NCBI GenBank assembly: GCA_003229995.1
Contig: QIGJ01000179.1
Location: 1-14,552, forward strand
Source of the DNA: Gammaproteobacteria bacterium
GTDB lineage: Bacteria; Pseudomonadota; Gammaproteobacteria; SZUA-152
Length of the DNA: 14,552 nt
Reading direction: 5' to 3'
Shown: positions 7,473 through 14,128 of the stretch, one piece after another
Position numbering within the stretch: the stretch's first letter is position 1
Layout: each line of letters starts with the position of its first letter
The notes under the pieces: model-generated
Databases searched by the model: none
Seen by the model: the letters and a program-made list of their open reading frames with translations, nothing else
What the model was told of the DNA's origin: nothing
Program-made: the position numbers and the translations under genes

Positions 7473-8583
7473 CTTGCTTCACCTCGGCCAATTTATTACC
7501 GTCGAAGTCACAAATCAGAACGGTGAGATCAAACGGTGCGTTTTGGTAACGTGCCATCACGGTGCTGATTACTTTTCTGGCGAGAGCATGGTAAAACTCG
7601 CGGCTTAAACCCAGTTCTTCAATGCGTTCACTGGCATAGCGTGCCGTTTCTGCTGCTCGTATATCGACGCACACCGTTTCAGGAACGCCAATTTCGCTGG
7701 CCAAGTCAGCCAACAGTAGCGTATTGACGGCGCTGCGATTCGCATGAGTGATGGTTTCACCCTGAGCCATTTTGGTCAGCTTGCCGACCATGCCGCCAAT
7801 AATGACATGCTGTATTCCTGCTTTCGCTGAAGTATCAAAAGCATATTTAAGAAAGTCGCCCATCTGTACAAAGCATGCTTTTTCCAAATGATTCAATTCC
7901 GTCATAACAAAACGTTCAGTACGTCCGCCGGTGGTTAATACGACGGTATCCAACCCCTGATTGGCAGCAACTTGAACGCCTTGTATGACACTGTCACGGA
8001 AAGCGGCGGTGGAATAAGGGTGAACAATGCCTGTTGTACCGAGAATAGAAATCCCGCCGAGAATGCCTAAACGAGCATTCAGTGTGCGCTTGGCCATGAT
8101 CTCACCTTCAGGTACTGAAATGGTAACTTCCAGACCCTGTTGTGCCAATAAAGAGGTGGCTACTAAACGCACGTTTTCTTCGATGTTTTTTCTCGGAACG
8201 GGATTGATTGCCGGGCCGTTTACCTCTAGACCCAAGCCACGCATGGTGACGATACCGACGCCTTGCCCCCCCTTGATGACGATTTCACCAGGGCGGCCTG
8301 ATAGTAAACGCACATCGGCGGTTAAATGTGCTTTGTCGGTGACATCAGGGTCGTCACCGGCATCTTTAATTACAACCGCATGAGCAACGCCTGGTTTGTA
8401 AGTGCCCTCAATAACGGCGAAATTTACTTGCTGGCCATTGGGCAACTGACACTCAACGCTTTCTGGAACATGGCCGTTGAGCAAGCCCAAAGAGGCCGCG
8501 CGAGCCGCAGCAGCGGAACAAGCTCCTGTGGTAAAGCCCTTGCGTGTCCCTTTCTTTTTTTTTGAGACCTTTTCACGATTCAT
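7465..8583 (-). CDS. cbiD: Cobalt-precorrin-5B C1-methyltransferase CbiD
   Basis: A 372-residue protein carrying the full CbiD signature set: RKGFTTGACSAAAARAA (14-30), VVIKDAGDDPDVT (70-82), GGQGVGIVTMRGLGL (105-119), NGPAINPVPRKNI (122-134), LNARLGILGGISILGTTGIV (168-187), VLTTGGRTERF and VIIGGMVGKLTKMAQG. CbiD adds the C1 methyl in the cobalt-early route and has no counterpart in the aerobic Pseudomonas-type route, so it is a marker for the oxygen-independent pathway. The lysine-rich N-terminus (residues 4-15) is not part of the conserved core. The ATG has a GAGG binding site eight bases upstream, which can be covered by RNA pairing with a segment of the 129-base spacer. The end overlaps cbiET by 8 bases. 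Confidence 0.95.
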   Translation of the reverse strand: MNREKVSKKKKGTRKGFTTGACSAAAARAASLGLLNGHVPESVECQLPNGQQVNFAVIEGTYKPGVAHAVVIKDAGDDPDVTDKAHLTADVRLLSGRPGEIVIKGGQGVGIVTMRGLGLEVNGPAINPVPRKNIEENVRLVATSLLAQQGLEVTISVPEGEIMAKRTLNARLGILGGISILGTTGIVHPYSTAAFRDSVIQGVQVAANQGLDTVVLTTGGRTERFVMTELNHLEKACFVQMGDFLKYAFDTSAKAGIQHVIIGGMVGKLTKMAQGETITHANRSAVNTLLLADLASEIGVPETVCVDIRAAETARYASERIEELGLSREFYHALARKVISTVMARYQNAPFDLTVLICDFDGNKLAEVKQGD

Positions 8584-8712
8584 ATTTTTCGCCTCAGCGG
8601 CGTTAAAAAAACTTTCAAAATACTCATTTACTGGGTGTAAACTCCGTTTTTTCGATCGTTTTTGCCTTGCTGAGGCAAAAACTATTTTTCGTGCAACGGT
8701 CTCTTTTTTCCA
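8584..8712 (-). promoter_or_regulatory. cbiD leader with two mutually exclusive RNA structures; possible translational switch
   Basis: This spacer is the longest gap between genes of the operon. On the minus-strand RNA, GTTTTTGCCT (8682-8673) and AGGCAAAAAC (8667-8658) form a perfect 10-pair hairpin with a 5-base loop. The 5' arm and loop (TTTTTGCCTCAGC, 8681-8669) are also complementary to GCTGAGGC plus AAAAA at 8598-8585, broken only by one bulged G. The second pairing would bury the cbiD binding site GAGG at 8595-8592. A small local hairpin CGCC-GCTGA-GGCG also overlaps that site. The pairing is seen directly; a regulatory role is inference. Confidence 0.4.
8658..8682 (-). repeat. Perfect inverted repeat, 10-base arms, in the cobH-cbiD gap
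   Basis: The arms GTTTTTGCCT and AGGCAAAAAC are separated by five bases. On the minus strand no T-run follows the hairpin, so it is not a standard terminator for the operon. On the plus strand the sequence TATTTTTC follows, but no plus-strand gene ends here. It is more likely a structure in the operon mRNA, either a stability element or one half of the switch described for the cbiD leader. Confidence 0.6.
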
Positions 8713-9384
8713 TTAATCCGCGTTCTTTTGTCGCGCCTCAGTTAATGCCAATAAGGCATGTAACGCAGAAACAACCAGTGTTGATCCGCCTTTACGACCT
8801 TGGGTAATCATCCAGGGTACCGTTTGCAACAAAGCCAGAGCTTCTTTCGATTCGGCTGCAGAAACAAACCCTACAGGCATTCCAACGATCAGTGCCGGGC
8901 GAACGGCATTTTGTTTAATCAGTTCCAATACTTCAAGCAGTGCCGTTGGTGCGTTACCCACGGCAACAATGCCGCCCTCCAGTAAACCTTTTTGGTGAGC
9001 CTTGCGCATGGCCTGTACGGCACGAGTCGTATTTTCAATCTTGGCCTGGCGAATAACTTCTTCATCCGCAATAAAGTGATGCGTTGTTACACCAAAATGA
9101 GACAAGCGGGGCTTGGAAAGGCCAACACAAATCATCTCAACATCAGCAACGATAGGAGCACCGCGATGAATCGCCTGGATACCGGCTTCAATCGCGTCAG
9201 CATGAAATTGACACAAGCCATTAAATTCGAAGTCTGCGGTAGCATGAATCATACGACGTACAATTTGCCACTCCGAATCGCTGTATGCATCATGAGAACC
9301 CACTTCGTTATCGACAATGGCAAACGAGTTATGCTCAATCTTTTGCCCCGCCTGGGTGAGCTGTTCGGTAATTACATTACTCAT
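8713..9384 (-). CDS. cbiC: Cobalt-precorrin-8 methylmutase CbiC/CobH
   Basis: A 223-residue enzyme that moves the methyl group from C11 to C12, giving (cobalt-)cobyrinate. The catalytic histidine is very likely H47 in IVRRMIHATADFEF. Other family motifs follow: APIVADVEMICVGL, GNAPTALLEVLEL, IVGMPVGFVSAAESKEAL and the C-terminal TQGRKGGSTLVVSALHALL. The length is normal. The start ATG overlaps the cbiX stop as ATGA, so the two are probably coupled. It is the last gene before the 129-base gap; genes on both sides belong to the same pathway and strand. Confidence 0.95.
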   Translation of the reverse strand: MSNVITEQLTQAGQKIEHNSFAIVDNEVGSHDAYSDSEWQIVRRMIHATADFEFNGLCQFHADAIEAGIQAIHRGAPIVADVEMICVGLSKPRLSHFGVTTHHFIADEEVIRQAKIENTTRAVQAMRKAHQKGLLEGGIVAVGNAPTALLEVLELIKQNAVRPALIVGMPVGFVSAAESKEALALLQTVPWMITQGRKGGSTLVVSALHALLALTEARQKNAD

Positions 9385-10244
9385 GCTGCTGCCTCTTTAT
9401 GCGAGTGGTCATGATGGTGGTGATGCTCGGTCTCCGCCTCTTGACGATAAAGACAGCCATCACATTCCATCATGCGATGTTCCGTATTATCAGTATCACC
9501 GTTGGCTTCTGCAACACGTTCATTTAACAAAGTATAAATTTCATCTTCAAAACCAAAATAATCACCTTGAGCAAGGGCAATGTGTGGATACTGTGTCTGC
9601 AAACGTTCGACCTGGCATTTAATGCGTTCGATCAGTGTACCCGTAAAGAGATAATAGGGCAGAATGGCAACCTGAGTCATACCCAGTTGTACTTGACGTT
9701 GTACGGCTGTTTCAAGCCGTGGATAGGTAATGCCGGTAAAGGCAATATCCACCAGTTCATGATCCGTTTCTTCGAACAGCCAGCGACCCATTTTGGCCAC
9801 TTCGCCATTGGCGACGCGATCTGAAGAACCACGGCCTAAAAGAATTACGCCGGTACTTTTGGGGTCGGGCATGCTGATTTTTGCCAATACCTTACGCAGA
9901 TTACGCTGCAAAATTTTAAGTATTGAATCTGTGGCTCCCAAGTGACGAGCATAAATAAATTCAACGTCGGGGTGACGTTGGCGAGCCTCATCAATAAAAT
10001 GTGGAATTTCCATTTTCACATGACCGGCTGCGTTTAATATCAGTGGCACAACGATGACACGTTCAACACCTTGGGCGGCATTATCCAGCCCTTGAGCAAT
10101 CAATACTTCGGCAAATTCAATGAAGCAGGTTTCAATATGCCATTGTGGGTTTTTGCTCTGCCACATGGTGACAAACTTTTCAATTTCGCGATTGCCTGCT
10201 TTATTGCGTGAACCGTGACCGACTAATAAAATTTTCATTTTCAT
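9381..10244 (-). CDS. cbiX: Sirohydrochlorin cobaltochelatase CbiX, long form with Fe-S motif and His-rich tail
   Basis: A 287-residue long-form CbiX with two tandem chelatase domains. It inserts cobalt into sirohydrochlorin, the committing step of the cobalt-early route. The N-terminal half holds the metal-binding histidines H10 in LLVGHGSRN and H75 in LNAAGHVKMEIP. The second half begins LLGRGSSD, where an arginine replaces the first histidine, so only the first half looks catalytic. The C-terminus has MECDGC (259-264), the MxCxxC motif that carries an Fe-S centre in the Bacillus megaterium long form, and then HHHHHDHSH (274-282), probably a cobalt store or acceptor site. The ATG is 19 bases after cobM; the gap is almost pure A/T with no clear Shine-Dalgarno, and an in-frame ATG at codon 3 is an alternative. 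Confidence 0.95.
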   Translation of the reverse strand: MKMKILLVGHGSRNKAGNREIEKFVTMWQSKNPQWHIETCFIEFAEVLIAQGLDNAAQGVERVIVVPLILNAAGHVKMEIPHFIDEARQRHPDVEFIYARHLGATDSILKILQRNLRKVLAKISMPDPKSTGVILLGRGSSDRVANGEVAKMGRWLFEETDHELVDIAFTGITYPRLETAVQRQVQLGMTQVAILPYYLFTGTLIERIKCQVERLQTQYPHIALAQGDYFGFEDEIYTLLNERVAEANGDTDNTEHRMMECDGCLYRQEAETEHHHHHDHSHKEAAA

Positions 10245-10263
10245 AATTTATATATTTTTAAAA

Positions 10264-11046
10264 TCAAGAGACTGCTTTGCGAAAGCGATGAGTGAAACTC
10301 TTATCATAGAGTTTGGATTTTTTCAGTTCTGACCAGTGACGTGCACCGAGCGTCGGGCTGACGATAATCATGGCCTGGCTGTTGATTTTTTCGGCGCGAC
10401 ATTTTTCTCTGATGTCTGCCAAGGTGCCACGAACAATCTGTTCTTCATCGGGCCAGCTGGCCTTATGTATTACCAGCACAGGGGCATCGTCCGACCACCC
10501 TGCTGCGCGTAAATCAGTTTGCACTTTTTTCAATAAAGTAATCGATAAAAACAGGCACAAGGTGCAATGATGCTGAGCCAGTTCGACTAGGGATTCACCC
10601 TCGGGCATGGGGGTGCGCCCTTCGACTCGAGTTAATATTACGGTTTGTGTCACCTCGGGCAGGGTCAAACTTTCAACGCCCGCTGCTGCCGAGGCCATCG
10701 CCGATGAGACCCCTGGAATTACACCCACTTCAATACCTTGTTCATCCAACGGTTGTACCATTTCAATTAACGCACCGTAAAGACTCGGATCACCGGTTTG
10801 CAGCCGAATCACGACTTGTTTTTTTTGCGCTTTGGCAATCAGCCAGGCAACGATTTCTTCCAGGTCCATACCTTTGGAGTCCTGGATATCACAATCGGGC
10901 TTGGCCCAACGCATCGCCGTTTCAGAGACCAGTGAGCCAGCAAACAGAATCGCATCCGCTTGTTCGATCAGATTACGACCTTTTACCGTGATCAGATTCG
11001 GATCGCCTGGGCCTGCACCCACAAACCAGACTTTAGAAGAGTTCAA
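10264..11046 (-). CDS. cobM: Cobalt-precorrin-4 C11-methyltransferase CbiF/CobM
   Basis: A 260-residue tetrapyrrole methylase. Motifs in order are VWFVGAGPGDPNLITVKG (6-23), AILFAGSLVS (32-41), IRLQTGDPSLYGALIEM (80-96), VIPGVSSAMASAAAG (109-123), the C11-enzyme signature LPEVTQTVILTR (129-140), and EGRTPMPEGE (142-151). The last two separate CobM/CbiF from the other methylases of this cluster. It methylates C11 of cobalt-precorrin-4. The only sensible start is a TTG that overlaps the cbtA stop as TTGA, a junction type repeated elsewhere in the operon. The C-terminal 25 residues are basic and not conserved. The length is typical. Confidence 0.95.
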   Translation of the reverse strand: MNSSKVWFVGAGPGDPNLITVKGRNLIEQADAILFAGSLVSETAMRWAKPDCDIQDSKGMDLEEIVAWLIAKAQKKQVVIRLQTGDPSLYGALIEMVQPLDEQGIEVGVIPGVSSAMASAAAGVESLTLPEVTQTVILTRVEGRTPMPEGESLVELAQHHCTLCLFLSITLLKKVQTDLRAAGWSDDAPVLVIHKASWPDEEQIVRGTLADIREKCRAEKINSQAMIIVSPTLGARHWSELKKSKLYDKSFTHRFRKAVS

Positions 11047-11720
11047 CGGATCAATTTCTGGTTAAAAAAACCATACAGACCGCCCAGAGATAACCAGAAA
11101 ACGGCATTGGAGAGGACGGTGGCAATAATGAAGGTTTGAATTAATTCATCGGGAGCAAGGGCGCTGTGAATATCGGGTTGCGGCGCACCAATTAAATGGG
11201 GTGCGAAAATCAATATGACGCCGACAATCTTCAAAATAGTACGCTGTTGAAAACAGAGGAACGCCAGTCCGGTAGCAGTGCAAGCAACTGTGGCGACCCA
11301 CCAGACTTGCCGCAGTTGCAGATTGGCCGCTTCTGTACCCGGTAATTCCGGATGTAAACCCAGTGATGGCGCTATAAAAAAGACCACATAACCCGCCAGC
11401 CCCCAAAGCAAACCGGAACGCCAATTCAATGTGCTGCCACGCCAAGCGGCCGCCGCCCCTAATAACAGCGCAAAGCCCAGGGCGGTGACCACATTTGCTG
11501 CCGCTGTAAACAAGTTACGTTCTACGCCTTCTGCCGGCCCCCATTCTGCTTTATCGTTATGTTCGTGTGCAGGCTGACTGTGTTCGATGGCAGGTTCGTA
11601 TCCTTCGGCTTCAAGAACAGCAGGAATCACCTGGATTTGCTGGAACAGAGTCAACACCAATCCCGCTATTAAGCTGGTTAATGCCGCGACGGTGAATAAT
11701 TTTTTAAAACTGACATTCAT
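11043..11720 (-). CDS. cbtA: CbtA-family cobalt transporter subunit
   Basis: A 225-residue membrane protein from the chosen ATG. About six hydrophobic spans are visible (near residues 9-28, 72-93, 102-119, 139-158, 162-180 and 195-218). CbtA features include NLFTAAANVVTALGFAL, LLWGLAGYVVFFIAPSLGLH, PELPGTEAANLQLRQVWW and an external loop with HSQPAHEH (47-54) that could bind metal. CbtAB are predicted cobalt transporters, known mostly from their link to B12 genes and B12 riboswitches. Earlier in-frame starts exist: ATG at 11741 and TTG at 11735, the latter overlapping the cbtB stop as TTGA. I chose ATG at 11720 because the conserved family start (a short basic stretch then the first span) fits it. 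No clear binding site is seen for any of them. Confidence 0.9.
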   Translation of the reverse strand: MNVSFKKLFTVAALTSLIAGLVLTLFQQIQVIPAVLEAEGYEPAIEHSQPAHEHNDKAEWGPAEGVERNLFTAAANVVTALGFALLLGAAAAWRGSTLNWRSGLLWGLAGYVVFFIAPSLGLHPELPGTEAANLQLRQVWWVATVACTATGLAFLCFQQRTILKIVGVILIFAPHLIGAPQPDIHSALAPDELIQTFIIATVLSNAVFWLSLGGLYGFFNQKLIR

Positions 11721-11731
11721 TGCAATACAGC

Positions 11732-11920
11732 TCAATGACATGGGAAAACTGCAGAGTGACGAGAATCATGAGCGGCATTGTGCAGCACATGTGTTTCGGC
11801 AAACCCGGCGACAAACAGCAGTAGTGCACCCAGGCAAGCCGCTAATAATGCAGACCTGCGAGAGGAAGAAACAACGGGCAAGGCCGGTTGTGCTGTTGTG
11901 TTTTCAGGGTTGATTTGCAT
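11732..11920 (-). CDS. cbtB: CbtB-family cobalt transporter subunit
   Basis: A 62-residue protein with one transmembrane span (about 22-41, ALLAACLGALLLFVAGF) and the hallmark CbtB tail HNAAHDSRHSAVFPCH (47-62), rich in histidines that probably bind cobalt. The frame is open further upstream, but the ATG at 11918-11920 has a good AAGGA binding site eight bases away, and residues before it are not family-like. CbtB is regularly found directly before CbtA, as here, and the pair is predicted to bring cobalt into the cell for corrin synthesis. The gap to cobB is 28 bases. Role by family association; cobalt specificity not shown by sequence alone. Confidence 0.92.
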   Translation of the reverse strand: MQINPENTTAQPALPVVSSSRRSALLAACLGALLLFVAGFAETHVLHNAAHDSRHSAVFPCH

Positions 11921-11948
11921 AATTTTGATCCTTTCCTTAGAAATAGCT

Positions 11949-13352
11949 TTAAAAGTGTAACTGTAATGGTGCAAACAGTTGCGCCGTAGTACGTGGACTG
12001 GATAAAAAATAAAAATGAAGATAACTGGCAGTTAAACGTTGTTGTTGGTAAACCGCCTCTCCCGTTTGCCCGTTGCGCTGCTTTATACCCCGTGCCACGA
12101 ACGCACATTCTGTTTCTAAACGCGAATAATGAAAAGTGTGGCCACGCAACTCACCCTCCGGCAAGACCACACTTTGCATACCTAAGCCACCCAGACGCTG
12201 TTGCATGATCGCCTGACCGGGCAGCAGTCCGACCATGGCATAGCATTGCTCATCCAGAGTTTGTAAGGTTTGGTTAAGGTAAAGCATACCTCCGCACTCT
12301 GCCAAAATAGGTTTGCCCGCCTGATGATGAGCACGAATGGCGTCCTTCATCGTTTGGTTTTCAGCCAGTTGTTCGGCATGCAGCTCGGGGTAGCCCCCTG
12401 GTAACCACAAGCTATCGACGATGGGCGGTTCCGCTTCATGTAATGGCGAAAAAAAGTGTAATCGGGCACCCATTTCCGTCAGGCATTCGAGGTTGGCGGC
12501 ATAGATAAAACTGAAGGCATCGTCTTTGGCGATGCCGATATTGATGCCTTCCAATAATGGCGGTAGTTTTGTTTTAACCGGAGCTGAAAAACGGATTTCA
12601 ACGGCCAACTGTTTCAGGTCTGGAATGTGTAAGGCGGCCGTAGCAGCATTAATACGGGCATCCAGATCAGCGATTTCATCAGCTTGCAGCAGGCCAAGAT
12701 GACGACTGGGCAGGTTAAGGTTGTCATTCCGGGTCATGTAAGACAACGGGCCTAAGTTTGGAGGCAGGCTCTCCGCCAGCATTGTCGCATGATTGTCGCT
12801 GGCAACGCGATTGGCCAGCACCCCGGCAAACGCCAAGCCAGGACGATGGTTTATCAAACCCTGTGCTAGTGCGCCAAAAGTCTGTGCCATGCCTTTGCTG
12901 TCAATGACGGCCAGGATCGGTATACCAAATAATTCAGCTAAGTCCGCGCTGGAAGGTTGACCGTCGAACAAGCCCATCACGCCTTCGATCAAGATCAGAT
13001 CGGCGGTTTTGCCCGCCTCCACTAATCGCTGACGACATTCGGTTTCACCGACCATCCACAAGTCGAGTTGATGTACGGGTTGGTTTGAAGCGTGTTGCAG
13101 AATCATGGGGTCAAGAAAGTCTGGCCCTGTCTTGAAGACGCGCACCGTTTTGCCTTGCTGGCTGAAATAGCGTGCCAGCGCAGCGGTAACTGTGGTTTTT
13201 CCTTGTCCCGAGGCTGGCGCACTGATCAGTAAGGCTGGGCAATGCGACGAACATAAAGGCTCGACTTGCGCAAAATCAGCGCGAGCGGCGGTATCCTCTT
13301 CTTTGATTTTATGAGGTAGGTGTTGATTATGATATTGGCTCTGTTCGCCCAT
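11949..13352 (-). CDS. cobB: Cobyrinate a,c-diamide synthase CobB/CbiA
   Basis: A 467-residue glutamine-dependent amidotransferase that amidates the a and c side chains of (cobalt) cobyrinate with ATP. The N-terminal ATPase domain shows the P-loop SAPASGQGKTTVTAAL (44-59), VFKTGPDFLDP (72-82) and LIEGVMGLFDG (121-131). The C-terminal class I glutaminase domain has LWLPGGYPELHAEQL (315-329), AECGGMLYL with nucleophile C353 (351-359), and GHTFHYSRLE near the end. About 37 residues precede the conserved core, with no obvious domain. There is no in-frame ATG closer to the core, so the ATG at 13350-13352 is kept although its binding site is weak. This is the first gene of the operon and follows a structured leader of about 230 bases. 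Confidence 0.95.
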   Translation of the reverse strand: MGEQSQYHNQHLPHKIKEEDTAARADFAQVEPLCSSHCPALLISAPASGQGKTTVTAALARYFSQQGKTVRVFKTGPDFLDPMILQHASNQPVHQLDLWMVGETECRQRLVEAGKTADLILIEGVMGLFDGQPSSADLAELFGIPILAVIDSKGMAQTFGALAQGLINHRPGLAFAGVLANRVASDNHATMLAESLPPNLGPLSYMTRNDNLNLPSRHLGLLQADEIADLDARINAATAALHIPDLKQLAVEIRFSAPVKTKLPPLLEGINIGIAKDDAFSFIYAANLECLTEMGARLHFFSPLHEAEPPIVDSLWLPGGYPELHAEQLAENQTMKDAIRAHHQAGKPILAECGGMLYLNQTLQTLDEQCYAMVGLLPGQAIMQQRLGGLGMQSVVLPEGELRGHTFHYSRLETECAFVARGIKQRNGQTGEAVYQQQRLTASYLHFYFLSSPRTTAQLFAPLQLHF

Positions 13353-13391
13353 TGCTCGTTTTTAATAAGGTTGGTATACGGAGCTGGCGCT

Positions 13392-13416
13392 GGAAAACAA
13401 ACAACTTGTTTTATCC
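13392..13416 (-). repeat. A/T-rich hairpin just downstream of the putative riboswitch
   Basis: The minus-strand RNA can fold GGA and AAACAA against TTGTTTTCC with a two-base bulge and a five-base loop, about nine pairs. It follows directly on the B12-box-like segment. No T-run follows, so it is not a standard intrinsic terminator. It could be an expression-platform helix or incidental. Confidence 0.3.
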
Positions 13417-13526
13417 CTGGCTCGCTGGCCATGTCGGCATTGTCTTTATTTACGTCGATTTCGTGCCGACTCAAACACATCGATTTCCCGTTTATTCCCT
13501 TGGGTGCAATGCCACAGGAGACCTGG
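13413..13526 (-). promoter_or_regulatory. Structured leader of the B12 operon; possible compact cobalamin riboswitch
   Basis: The minus-strand leader before cobB has several features in cobalamin-riboswitch order: AGGGAA (13500-13495), a stem-loop GTCG-GCACGAAAT-CGAC (13470-13454) whose loop resembles the conserved GUGCGAAU-type loop, an AATGCC segment, GGCC, and CGAGCCAGGGAT (13424-13413) that partly matches the B12 box. GTCGGCA at 13470-13464 is also perfectly complementary to TGCCGAC at 13439-13433. The standard GCCACUG core and the ACCUGCC end of the B12 box are not recognisable, so this is either a divergent, compact class-II-like element or an unrelated structured repeat. Location before the first gene of a B12 operon supports the first reading. 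Confidence 0.4.
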
Positions 13527-13585
13527 AATTTGAAAATGGAACTCTATTAGACTGTAGCAAATAAGTCAACCATAACGCAGAGGGG

Positions 13586-14128
13586 TTAATCCGTGCAGCG
13601 ACCCATCGACAACACCGCCTGAAGGTCATTTAATGTGCCAAAAATATCACCATTATCACTAATAACCAATACTTCCTTTTTTAAGGGTACGGGCACATCA
13701 GAAACACCCTTTAAAAACTGCTTTATTTTTAGTTTGTTGGTTGATAACGCTTCTTTCAGGCAATATACAACAATTAATTGATTGTTACCCAAAGTGGCGA
13801 CACGGCCACGCAGGAAACCACCATAATCCGGCTCATCTTTTAGAATGTAGTCATAGCCTTTAGGTATATTTTTTCTATGAGCATTGCGCGCATCAAATAT
13901 GCTTCCGTCAGGATAAATCCAGAAAACAAAATCAGGGTCACGATGGGTGAATTCTTTAATTGCTTTTCTTCTGCCAGGGTATTTTTTGGCTAAAAAAGGA
14001 TAAGAATTTGTCGCTTCTTCTCTCGAAATCGAGCCCGCTGTGATCATAAAAATAGGACCTCTGAAGAATAAGTGCCAGGGCATAATTAACTTGACGATTT
14101 TGCGCAAAAATTTTCTCATCTTCCTCAA
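13586..14128 (-). CDS. Unrecognised protein with basic, hydrophobic N-terminus
   Basis: A 180-residue frame that I cannot assign to a family. The first 13 residues are strongly basic (RKMRKFLRKIVK), followed by a moderately hydrophobic, aromatic stretch to about residue 33 (LIMPWHLFFRGPIFMITAG), which could be a membrane anchor or amphipathic helix. The rest is mixed and looks like a folded soluble domain: DPDFVFWIYPDGSIFDARNA, GGFLRGRVATLGNNQLIVVY and KKEVLVISDNGDIFGTLNDL. The repeated aromatic/aliphatic strand pattern followed by D-G or N-G turns suggests beta hairpins. The outermost start is TTG at 14126-14128; an ATG at 14117-14119 has GAGG very close before it and may be the true start (177 residues). 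It lies upstream of the B12 operon on the same strand, separated by about 230 bases, and nothing links it to B12. Confidence 0.6.
   Translation of the reverse strand: MRKMRKFLRKIVKLIMPWHLFFRGPIFMITAGSISREEATNSYPFLAKKYPGRRKAIKEFTHRDPDFVFWIYPDGSIFDARNAHRKNIPKGYDYILKDEPDYGGFLRGRVATLGNNQLIVVYCLKEALSTNKLKIKQFLKGVSDVPVPLKKEVLVISDNGDIFGTLNDLQAVLSMGRCTD

Noticed and set aside
8658..8682. Intrinsic terminator in the cobH-cbiD gap
   Set aside because: The hairpin is perfect, but on the operon strand it is followed by GATCGAAAAAAC, not a T-run, and the genes on both sides belong to the same pathway.
13226..13480. Minus-strand frame of 84 codons covering the leader and the start of cobB
   Set aside because: It overlaps the clear cobB gene in another frame, covers the structured leader, and its sequence is not protein-like beyond chance.
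13511..13527. B12-box-like CACAGGAGACCTGG on the plus strand
   Set aside because: The match is good locally, but CAGG...CCTG is largely self-complementary, no other riboswitch core elements precede it on the plus strand, and no plus-strand gene follows.
13320..13564. Two plus-strand frames of 70-76 codons across the leader
   Set aside because: They are antisense to the leader and the start of cobB, have no binding site, and look like a by-product of a stop-poor structured region.
13544..13569. Promoter TTGACT / TAATAG on the minus strand upstream of the leader
   Set aside because: Both hexamers are reasonable, but the spacer is only 14 bases. The position is attractive for the operon promoter; the evidence is too weak to annotate.
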